Both the position numbers and the translations under genes were made by a program. A stretch of 36,797 nucleotides of DNA, taken from Phycisphaerales bacterium (GTDB taxonomy: Bacteria > Planctomycetota > Phycisphaerae > Phycisphaerales > UBA1924). This document shows positions 24,914 to 30,463 of this stretch, in pieces. Positions within the stretch are counted from its first letter, which is position 1; the number at the start of each line of letters is the position of its first letter. The notes under the pieces were generated by a model, which was given only the letters and a program-made list of their open reading frames with translations, was not told the DNA's origin and made no database searches. Location: NCBI GenBank assembly GCA_022843545.1, contig JALHNL010000022.1:1-36797 (forward strand). The letters run 5' to 3'.

Positions 24914-25678
24914 TTACTCGGTAGGGTGCGTCGGCGCCTCCTCCCCCGCCCGCGCGGGGAACTCCACGATCGGCCCGGGCCGCGACGGATCGCCGCGACT
25001 CGACGCGGGCGGGTGCATCAGATCCTCGAAGATGTCGTGCACGCCCCGGAAGGCGTCGACGGCGACCGCGACAATCAGGTCGCACTCGGAGGCGGGCAGG
25101 GTCAGGATGTCGAGCGCGGCCTTGAAGTACGACCAGCGCTCGCGCTGGCGTTCGCCGTGGGGCTCGAAGTACTCGGTGCCGGAGCCCGGCCCTCCCGCGG
25201 CGGGCAGGCCCAGGGCCTTGCGCACCGCCGGGGCGATGAACCGCCCGCCGTTGGTCGAGCCCTCCAGCACGTAGAACGTGCCCAGCAGCGCCACCGCGTC
25301 GTCCTCGGCCAGGGCGCTGATCCGACCGCAGAAGAGGCGCGTGGCCGGCAGCGGCGGATGGTCCTCCGCCCGCTCGCCCAGGGTCGCCAGGTCCGCCCGG
25401 ATGGCCGGCTCGTGCAGGTACTGCTCGCGCACGACGACGGCCAGGGCCCCGTGCTTCTGGGCCCCGGCCCGCAGGGCGGCGTCGAGGGTGGCGTGGACGT
25501 GCCGCATCTGCCCGAGGTAGCGGGCGTACGTGGCGCGGTCGATCCGGCCCGAGACCATCGCGGCCATGAGCGGGTGCGTCTCGGCGCGGGAGTGGTCGGC
25601 GCGGGTCTCGGCCTTAAGGCGCTCCGAGAGCGGCTTGGGAACGCGGTCGGGAGAGTGGGACGTGCGGTGGTCGATCAT
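24914..25678 (-). CDS. Heme oxygenase family protein
   Basis: Start at the ATG at 25678 (GGAG upstream), giving 254 residues. The N-terminal LSERLKAETRADHSRAETHPLM carries the proximal heme ligand His29 with the following A-E. The distal helix is seen as GTFYVLEGSTNGGRFI, matching the YVLEGSxxGG signature of bacterial heme oxygenases. The fold is all-helical without signal peptide, so it is cytosolic. Such enzymes cleave heme to biliverdin, CO and Fe(II). It sits between the secreted metal-binding genes and a small helical protein gene. Its presence may supply iron, recycle copper-damaged heme, or make a bilin; the sequence does not decide. Confidence 0.85.
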   Translation of the reverse strand: MIDHRTSHSPDRVPKPLSERLKAETRADHSRAETHPLMAAMVSGRIDRATYARYLGQMRHVHATLDAALRAGAQKHGALAVVVREQYLHEPAIRADLATLGERAEDHPPLPATRLFCGRISALAEDDAVALLGTFYVLEGSTNGGRFIAPAVRKALGLPAAGGPGSGTEYFEPHGERQRERWSYFKAALDILTLPASECDLIVAVAVDAFRGVHDIFEDLMHPPASSRGDPSRPGPIVEFPARAGEEAPTHPTE

Positions 25679-25735
25679 GGCGTGTGCTCCTGCGTGCGGG
25701 GGACTGGGCAATCGGTCAGCGGGAAAACGCGCGGC

Positions 25736-26170
25736 TCACTTGGCCCGGGCCTTGGCGAGGAGTTCCTCGGCCTCGGCGACGTAGTACTCGGTGGCGGCGA
25801 CGTCGAACGTTGAGAACGCGCCCTTGGCGTTCGCGCCCGCGACCTTGGCGGCCAGCGCCCGGACGTGGTCCAGGTGCCGCCGGGCCGCGGCCACGCCGTG
25901 GTCCTTGGCGAGCTCGACGTCGCGCTGGGCTTCGAAGCGCCGCAGGGACCAGAGGTACGAGTGCTCGAGCGTCTCGTGCGCGATCGGCGAACCGTCGCTG
26001 AGATCGTGCAGGAACCTGCACGCCTTCTCGGCGGCGGCCAGCCGCGCCGCGGCGCTCGCCGAGGCCTCGTGGGCGGGAGAGGCCGCGGGCTGGCCCCCGG
26101 CCTGCGCCAGCGCGATGGCGGCAGCGGCGGCGAGCAACACAACGGCGGCGGATCGGGTGACGATGGTCAT
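25736..26170 (-). CDS. Small secreted helical protein, unknown
   Basis: Start at the ATG at 26170 (AGGAG upstream), giving 144 residues. A signal peptide is clear (VVLLAAAAAIALAQA). The mature part is predicted all-helical with CRFLHDLSDGSPIAHETLEHSYLW and several His. I do not recognise a family. It is the first gene of the run ending with the TolC-type gene at 19991 and is divergent from the four-helix Cys-rich gene at 26388, sharing a 217-bp intergenic region with it. One Cys and scattered His could bind metal, but nothing is diagnostic. Confidence 0.6.
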   Translation of the reverse strand: MTIVTRSAAVVLLAAAAAIALAQAGGQPAASPAHEASASAAARLAAAEKACRFLHDLSDGSPIAHETLEHSYLWSLRRFEAQRDVELAKDHGVAAARRHLDHVRALAAKVAGANAKGAFSTFDVAATEYYVAEAEELLAKARAK

Positions 26171-26310
26171 GTGGGGACTCCTCGGAGAGATGGAACACGA
26201 TGCACGACGCAACCGGACGCGAGCCGGCGTCGGGCCGCGCTCGACGGACGATGAGGACGAACGCCGCCCGGCGTTCACGCTGGGCTAATGAAGCTCGCCA
26301 TATTGCTTGA

Positions 26311-26357
26311 GGGGGTACCTGTCCGCCCCCAACCCACCGCGGGGGTGTATCCCCGCG
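26311..26357. promoter_or_regulatory. G/C-tract inverted repeats upstream of the second four-helix Cys-rich gene
   Basis: Two elements lie side by side: GGGGG/CCCCC arms 26311-26315 and 26326-26330, and CGCGGGG (26338-26344) with CCCCGCG (26351-26357) around a gtgtat loop. They lie 30-77 bp before the ATG at 26388, whose Shine-Dalgarno is AAAGGAA. G-tracts with TAC/GTA flanks resemble CsoR-type operators, but no standard -10/-35 pair is evident. A role as operator or leader hairpin is possible. Confidence 0.4.
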
Positions 26358-26387
26358 CAGGCCCTGATCCCCGAAAGGAAACGACCG

Positions 26388-26744
26388 ATGCCCCACATGA
26401 TGCCCTCCAAAGAGATGCTCGACTGCATGAAGACCTGCGGCGAGTGCTCCCTCATCTGCAACCAGTGCTCGCACCACTGCCTCCACATGGGGGGCGAGCA
26501 CGCCGCGCCCGAGCACCAGGGCCTCATGCGCGACTGCGCCGAGATCTGCGCCCTGGCCGCGTGCTTCATGGGCCGCTCCTCGCACCACAGCGCCCACGTC
26601 TGCCGCGAGTGCGCCGAGATCTGCAACGCCTGCGCCGAGTCGTGCGAGCGGCTGGGCAAGGGCGACGAGATGATGACGCGGTGCGCCAAGGTCTGCCGCC
26701 AGTGCGCCCAGTCGTGCGAGAGGATGGCGGGCGCTCACGCCTGA
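26388..26744 (+). CDS. Four-helix-bundle Cys-rich copper-binding protein (DUF326/Csp-like), second copy
   Basis: Start at the ATG at 26388 with AAAGGAA in front, giving 118 residues. There are 18 cysteines in CxxC/CxxxC helical spacing (LDCMKTCGECSLICNQC, CRECAEICNACAESC, CAKVCRQCAQSC). His and Met add possible copper sites (HHCLHMGGEH, SSHHSAH). This matches DUF326 and the Csp copper-storage fold, and like the paralogue at 8657-8998 it lacks a signal peptide. It is monocistronic in appearance, divergent from the 25736-26170 gene. A 21-bp repeat array with a long hairpin begins about 60-75 bp after its stop. Confidence 0.9.
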   Translation: MPHMMPSKEMLDCMKTCGECSLICNQCSHHCLHMGGEHAAPEHQGLMRDCAEICALAACFMGRSSHHSAHVCRECAEICNACAESCERLGKGDEMMTRCAKVCRQCAQSCERMAGAHA

Positions 26745-26804
26745 ACCGACCGGGCCGCCCCGGACGCCCAGAGCCCTTCCGATCCCGGCCCGTGCCCGCC
26801 CGCG

Positions 26805-27005
26805 GCGCCCGTCCCGGCCACATGGACGCCCGTCCCGATGATCGGGACGGGCGTCCTTGCCATGTGGACGGGCGTTCGGGAGGCGCGGACTGCCGCGCAT
26901 CACGCTCGGACGGGCGTTCGAGTGAAGTGGGCGGCCGTTCCGGTCGATGGAACGGGCGTCCGGCTGGTTCGCACGAGCGTGCGAGGGGCGCGGACGGTCG
27001 CGGAG
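26805..27005. repeat. Array A: nine degenerate 21-bp repeats with palindromic core
   Basis: Units start at 26805, 26826, 26847, 26868, 26889, 26910, 26931, 26952 and 26973, with a fragment at 26994. The typical unit is ACGGGCGTYCG plus about ten variable bases ending GG. Including the preceding GG, the core GGACG-NN-CGTCC is self-complementary; the unit at 26973 instead reads GCACGAGCGTGC, changed on both arms. The unit at 26826 matches 18 of 21 bases with the array B unit at 8367. The array fills most of the gap between the Cys-rich gene and the next gene. It is not coding. Confidence 0.75.
26818..26867. repeat. Near-perfect 50-base hairpin at the start of array A
   Basis: A 33-bp perfect odd palindrome (26824-26856, 16-bp arms around one base) is nested inside a 7-bp outer stem: CCACATG (26818-26824) with CATGTGG (26861-26867), leaving ttgc unpaired on the right. 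It lies 73 bases after the stop of the four-helix Cys-rich gene. No T-run follows, so if it terminates transcription it is not a classical intrinsic terminator. It may stabilise the mRNA 3' end. Confidence 0.8.
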
Positions 27006-27014
27006 ACAACCGCC

Positions 27015-27710
27015 ATGCCCGAGCAGCGCATCCCCCGAGCCGACGGCGACTTCGCCGCCTACGCGAACCACTACTACGAGGCGGTCAAGAAGTTCTACGA
27101 GGCCCAGGGGTTGGACCCCGACCTGCTGGCGCCGCTGATGAAGGCCCTCGAAACATGGAACGCGGCCTACCCCAAGCACGTCGCGGCCCGGAACGCCGCC
27201 GAAGCGGCCCGGCAGAGTAAGGACGCGGCCAAGCGCGAACTCGAACGGCAGATCAGGCCCGTGTCGGCCTTTATCCAGACCTACCCCGCGACCACCGACA
27301 CCGACCGTGCGGCTATCGGGATTTCGGTCAAGGACACCGGCGGCACGCCCACGCCCCCGCCCGCGTCGCGCCCGCTGCTCTTGGTCGAATCGGGCAGCCG
27401 CCTCACGCACCGCCTGCGCATCTTCGACGAGCGCGCGACCGATGACGGCGGGGTGGGCAGCCCCCGCAAGGCCCGCCCGCGCGGCACCCTCGGCGCCGAG
27501 GTCTACCTCGCCGTCGTCGCGCCCCAGGAACAACCACCCGCCGACTTCGGCAACTACACGTTCGTCCGCACCGTCACCAGCGGCAGCGCCGAAGTAACCT
27601 TCGAGCCGCCGCAGGGCGGCGCGCGGGCCGCGTACCTGGTCCGCTGGGTTTCCGCCACCGGCGAGCCGGGGCCGTGGGGCGAAACCGTCACGGCCACCGT
27701 CGCGGCGTAG
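27015..27710 (+). CDS. Hypothetical protein with C-terminal fibronectin-III-like domain
   Basis: The ATG at 27015 follows the repeat array directly and gives 231 residues. Residues ~1-90 are helical (FAAYANHYYEAVKKFYEAQGLD, AARQSKDAAKRELERQI). The C-terminal half is beta-rich and ends YLVRWVSATGEPGPWGETVTATVAA, which has the W-x-G-P-W pattern of FN3-like or fold-tail domains. I recognise the type as a frequent hypothetical protein of planctomycetes but not a named family. No signal peptide. The final 55 bp reappear twice downstream (28622-28676 and 29189-29243). It converges on the lipoprotein gene at 27782 with a shared hairpin between. Confidence 0.65.
   Translation: MPEQRIPRADGDFAAYANHYYEAVKKFYEAQGLDPDLLAPLMKALETWNAAYPKHVAARNAAEAARQSKDAAKRELERQIRPVSAFIQTYPATTDTDRAAIGISVKDTGGTPTPPPASRPLLLVESGSRLTHRLRIFDERATDDGGVGSPRKARPRGTLGAEVYLAVVAPQEQPPADFGNYTFVRTVTSGSAEVTFEPPQGGARAAYLVRWVSATGEPGPWGETVTATVAA
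27656..27710 (+). repeat. 55-bp gene-tail repeat, copy 1 (intact 3' end of the FN3-like gene)
   Basis: Begins CACCGGCGAGCCGGGGCCGT and ends with the TAG stop, encoding TGEPGPWGETVTATVAA. Copies 2 and 3 have the same length and end at an in-frame stop. Confidence 0.8.
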
Positions 27711-27731
27711 AGGATCGTTCCGTAAGGGGCC

Positions 27732-27770
27732 GCGGGAGCGATCGCGGCGTGTGGCCGCGACCACTCCCGC
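27732..27770. terminator. Bidirectional hairpin between convergent genes
   Basis: Arms of 17 bp (27732-27748 and 27754-27770) with two mismatches surround a gtgtg loop. The hairpin lies 22 bases after the plus-strand FN3-like gene and 11 bases after the end of the minus-strand lipoprotein gene. There is no T-run, but the position between converging genes suits a shared terminator. Confidence 0.6.
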
Positions 27771-27781
27771 CCCAGTGCCGT

Positions 27782-28021
27782 TTACTTCGCCGCCGCGCAG
27801 CACGAGCCGGGCTGCGCCACCGCCAGCCTCACGTCGGCCTTCGCGTCCGCCCCCGCCGGGCACCGGTCGATGCAGACCAGTTCGCCCGTCAGCGGGCAGA
27901 CGATCTTGCCGGGGCAGTCGGCCCGCTCCGCGCTGACCACCCGCTCGCCCGAGGCGCAGCCCGAGAGCGCGCCCGCCGCCGCCAGTGTCGCCGTCGCCGC
28001 CATGATGATCCTCCTTGACAT
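27782..28021 (-). CDS. Small Cys-rich lipoprotein of the MerR module
   Basis: The 79-residue product from the ATG at 28021 has MSRRIIM as a basic start, a signal with lipobox ALSGC, and a mature part with a knuckle-like run of cysteines (ADCPGKIVCPLTGELVCIDRC) and a final SCC. A second ATG at 28003 has a perfect AGGAGG six bases before it, so a shorter form without the basic n-region is possible. It lies downstream of a MerR-type promoter (28102-28133) and the merR gene, so it is probably metal-induced. It likely binds a soft metal at the membrane surface. Confidence 0.65.
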   Translation of the reverse strand: MSRRIIMAATATLAAAGALSGCASGERVVSAERADCPGKIVCPLTGELVCIDRCPAGADAKADVRLAVAQPGSCCAAAK

Positions 28022-28101
28022 AGGGATTCTCCGAAGGTTCGACCCGCGGGCCGCCGCCGCCGGAACTATTCCGAAGGTCGCGTGCAGGCCCGCATGGAAC
28101 A

Positions 28102-28133
28102 AGTATCGGCCCTGCACCTTGGTGCAAGGTCAA
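28102..28133 (-). promoter_or_regulatory. MerR-type promoter with dyad in an over-long spacer
   Basis: On the minus strand a -35 TTGACC (28128-28133, overlapping the merR stop) and a -10 GATACT (28102-28107) are 20 bp apart, or 19 bp to CGATAC. The spacer holds a dyad TGCACC-AA-GGTGCA. Long spacers with a dyad are the hallmark of MerR-activated promoters. It would drive the lipoprotein gene starting at 28021, and the dyad sequence resembles CueR/HmrR-type sites. Confidence 0.75.
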
Positions 28134-28564
28134 GCGGGGGTCGTACGATTTCTGACGGTCAGTTTCGCCATCACCGGGCAGGGACCCGGGGACGCCCGGC
28201 AGGACTCGCCCGCTTTCTTCAGCACCGACCGCACCCGCTTGAGGTCGGCCATCTTCGCCTCGACCTCCGCCAGCCGTGCGGCGATCATCGACTGCACGCT
28301 CGCCCGGCAGCGGCCCGCCTCCGGACCGTCCCGCAGTTCCAGGAGCGCCGTGATGTCCTCCAGCCTGAAGCCCGAGGCCTGGGCCGCGCGGATGAACCGC
28401 AGCCGCTCCAGCGCCGCCTCCCCGTAGACCCGGTACTTGGAGCGGGTCCGGGAGTCGGGGATCAGCAACCCGCGGCGCTCGTAGTAGCGCACGGTCGTCG
28501 TGGGGACGCCCGCGGCCTTGGCCAGCACGCTGATCGAGTAGCCAGTTACCACGGAAGGGATCAT
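28130..28564 (-). CDS. MerR-family metal-responsive regulator
   Basis: Start at the ATG at 28564 (AGGA upstream), giving 144 residues. The HTH is typical: YSISVLAKAAGVPTTTVRYYERRGLL, then YRVYGEAALERLRFIRAAQASGFRLEDITALL. Metal-site cysteines are C86 (GRCRAS, the MerR/ZntR C82-like position), C122 and C129 in SCRASPGPCP. Three cysteines fit Hg(II), Zn(II)/Cd(II)/Pb(II) sensors better than CueR, which uses two; the C122-C129 loop is one or two residues shorter than in MerR. The specific metal is uncertain. It regulates the adjacent promoter at 28102-28133 and possibly the divergent thioredoxin-like gene. Confidence 0.9.
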   Translation of the reverse strand: MIPSVVTGYSISVLAKAAGVPTTTVRYYERRGLLIPDSRTRSKYRVYGEAALERLRFIRAAQASGFRLEDITALLELRDGPEAGRCRASVQSMIAARLAEVEAKMADLKRVRSVLKKAGESCRASPGPCPVMAKLTVRNRTTPA

Positions 28565-28621
28565 ACAAGGCGTCCTGTGTTCGGCGGTCCTGAAGTAGCA
28601 GGGGTTGTTGCGGCGCTGACC

Positions 28622-28676
28622 CACCGGCGAGCCGGGGCCGTGGAGCGAGACGGTGACCGCTACCGTCGCGGCCTAG
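28622..28676 (+). repeat. 55-bp gene-tail repeat, copy 2 (orphan)
   Basis: Encodes TGEPGPWSETVTATVAA and the TAG stop but is preceded in frame by TGA at 28617, so it is an orphan tail of 18 codons. It lies in the 145-bp gap between merR and the thioredoxin-like gene. It differs from copy 1 mostly at third positions. Confidence 0.8.
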
Positions 28677-28709
28677 AACCCGCTCGCGCACGCCGACATA
28701 CAGTGCTGC

Positions 28710-29126
28710 ATGTCCAAACCCAGTCGCATGTTCGCCGTCACTGCCGCCGCCGTGCTCGGGATGCTCGTGGGGTGCCACGCGACGTCCGACCAGACCGCGA
28801 GGCCCGCCGCCATGAACGCCGCTCAACCCGCCATCGAACTGCTGGGCTTCCCCGATTGCCCGAACACGCCCGCGCTGCGCACCAACCTCAAGGCCGCCCT
28901 CACCGCGGTCGGCAAGGGCTGGACCTTCAAGGACACCGACCAGGAGCGGTTGCCCGAGGGCGATCTCCGGCGCGGCTATCCCACGCCCACCGTCCTGGTC
29001 AACGGCCGCGACCTCTACGGCCTGCCCGTCCCCACCGCGCCCAGCATGGGGTGCCGGATGTACGCCGGCGGCGTGCCGGGGGCCAAAGACATCGCCGAGA
29101 AGTTGAGGGCCGCGGCGGGCCAGTAG
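28710..29126 (+). CDS. Thioredoxin-fold lipoprotein (FPDCPNTP type)
   Basis: The 138-residue product has a lipoprotein signal (MLVGC, Cys22). Its mature part starts AIELLGFPDCPNTPALRTNL, where the C-P-N-T-P resembles the active-site turn of thioredoxin-like proteins often annotated beside mercury-type genes; only one Cys (C50) is in the turn, with another in MGCRMYAGG (near 113). The rest (YPTPTVLVNGRDLYG) is the thioredoxin cis-Pro region. No Shine-Dalgarno is visible, and an imperfect palindrome GACAT...ATGTC overlaps the start. It is divergent from merR and may belong to that regulon. A redox or metal-handling role is inferred. Confidence 0.65.
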   Translation: MSKPSRMFAVTAAAVLGMLVGCHATSDQTARPAAMNAAQPAIELLGFPDCPNTPALRTNLKAALTAVGKGWTFKDTDQERLPEGDLRRGYPTPTVLVNGRDLYGLPVPTAPSMGCRMYAGGVPGAKDIAEKLRAAAGQ

Positions 29127-29188
29127 CCGTCCGAGCGCACCGCCCAGAAGCGCAAGTGCGCGGCCGATTTCGTGGGCTCGGTGCGCGG

Positions 29189-29243
29189 CACCGGCGAGCC
29201 GGGGCCGTGGGGAGAGACAACGGTCGCCAACGTCGCGGCGTGA
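29189..29243 (+). repeat. 55-bp gene-tail repeat, copy 3 (orphan)
   Basis: Encodes TGEPGPWGETTVANVAA and TGA. An open frame continues a short way upstream (RKCAADFVGSVRG) but shows no similarity to the parent protein. It is the most diverged copy. Confidence 0.75.
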
Positions 29244-29338
29244 GGCGTCGCGCGGGTTCTGATTCGGGATGGTGGCGTTGGTGGTCATGCGTGATCCGTG
29301 CTTGAAGTTCCGGCGAGCATCGACTAATCTCCGGGCAG

Positions 29339-29355
29339 TTGAGACACGGTCTCAA
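29339..29355. promoter_or_regulatory. Perfect 7-3-7 palindrome, Fur-box-like
   Basis: TTGAGAC-ACG-GTCTCAA. The TGAGA/TCTCA arms resemble Fur-type boxes of several bacteria. It stands 159 bp before the pseudopilin start, with no promoter elements recognisable around it, so the regulated gene is unclear. Confidence 0.4.
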
Positions 29356-29513
29356 TTACTTTCAACGGGCCTCCAGGTTTCGACGTTGGAAGGGCGGTTT
29401 GTTCGGGCGACGGACGGGCATTGGGCCGCTCCCGCCCGGTTCCGCTTTGATCGAGCCCGACCATGACACCCCAAGGACCGGTTCAACATCCGGCCCGCCT
29501 TGGAGACCTGTCC

Positions 29514-30434
29514 ATGCCCGTACTGCCTCCGCGCGCGGCCCAGCGCTGCGCCTTCACGCTCATTGAACTGCTCGTCGTCATCGCGGTGATCGCGCTGCTG
29601 GTCGGGATTCTGCTCCCCGCCCTCGGCTCGGCCCGCAACACGGCGCGCGGCACGGTGTGCCTGTCCAACTTCCGCCAGCTCGCGCTGGGCTGGACCATGT
29701 ACGCCGACGAGAACAAGGACACCATGCTCCCGCTGCGGCCCGCCGACGTGGGCGGGGGCGCGGGCAACCCCGCCAACCATTACGAGGTCGGCAACGGCCT
29801 GAAGTTCCGGCCCCGCTGGATCGCCACCATGGGCGCGCACGTGGGGCTCTACCCCTTCGCCGAGCCGACCATCACCGATGCCCGGCAGGACTACACCGGG
29901 AAGGTCTACGCCTGCCCCGCCGCCGCCGAGCGCACCGACGAGCGGAACCACTGCTACGGGTACAACTACCAGTTCCTGGGCAACTCGCGCACCGCCGCGG
30001 GCCGGTACTTCAACTACCCCGTGAAGCGGTCGCGCATCCAGACCTTCAGCGACACGGTGTTGGGCGCCGACAGCATGGGCACCGCCGCGGGTGTCGCCGC
30101 CGCCTCCCGCGTCCCGTATCAACTGCGCGGGACCGATGTCAACGCGATCGGGAACGAGGGCTACCCGATGGACCCGCCGCGGCTGCTGTCCACCAGCGAC
30201 CGGGGCACCGGCGGGGCAGGCAGCCCCCGATCCGCCGTCGAGCCGCGGCACATGAACCGCGTGAACGCGGTGTTCTTGGACGGGCACGCCGGGACGTTCA
30301 GCGTCGAGCAACTCGGCTACCGGCTCAACGGCGACGGCTCGTACTCCGACACTGGAACGGCGGAGAACCCTGCCACCAATCGATTGTTCAGCGGGGACGG
30401 GACCGACAAGGACCCGCCAAACCGGCCGAACTGA
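29514..30434 (+). CDS. Type II/IV pseudopilin-like protein (prepilin N-terminus, DUF1559-like)
   Basis: The ATG at 29514 follows GGAG and gives 306 residues; an ATG at 29463 would add 17. The leader [31 protein letters not shown] is a class III prepilin signal with the FTLIE cleavage site and N-methylation Glu, followed by the hydrophobic helix. The globular part has YGYNYQFLG and ends with [16 protein letters not shown], the H...DGH motif common in planctomycete DUF1559/pseudopilin proteins. Such proteins are numerous in planctomycete genomes, with largely unknown roles. It converges on the RND permease gene with a 29-bp gap. It is probably unrelated to metal resistance. Confidence 0.85.
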   Translation: MPVLPPRAAQRCAFTLIELLVVIAVIALLVGILLPALGSARNTARGTVCLSNFRQLALGWTMYADENKDTMLPLRPADVGGGAGNPANHYEVGNGLKFRPRWIATMGAHVGLYPFAEPTITDARQDYTGKVYACPAAAERTDERNHCYGYNYQFLGNSRTAAGRYFNYPVKRSRIQTFSDTVLGADSMGTAAGVAAASRVPYQLRGTDVNAIGNEGYPMDPPRLLSTSDRGTGGAGSPRSAVEPRHMNRVNAVFLDGHAGTFSVEQLGYRLNGDGSYSDTGTAENPATNRLFSGDGTDKDPPNRPN

Positions 30435-30463
30435 TCGGCTCGAACTTGGACTTCCGCGAGGTC

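Larger units (their letters stand above)
29127..29513. other. 387-bp intergenic region with repeat copy 3 and an isolated palindrome
   Basis: The region between the thioredoxin-like gene and the pseudopilin gene holds the third copy of the 55-bp repeat (29189-29243) and a 17-bp palindrome (29339-29355). No gene is supported. The rest shows nothing I can name. Confidence 0.6.

Noticed and set aside
26838-27014. Reading array A as the N-terminus of the FN3-like protein
   Set aside because: The frame stays open because the period is a multiple of three, but all three frames do so. The heptapeptide-like product has no fold logic, and an ATG at 27015 begins a normal sequence.
25716-29288. Minus-strand open frame of 1190 codons
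   Set aside because: It runs antisense or out of frame through several well-supported genes and both non-coding repeats. Its product is low-complexity Arg/Gly/Asp-rich, as expected of a high-GC shadow frame.
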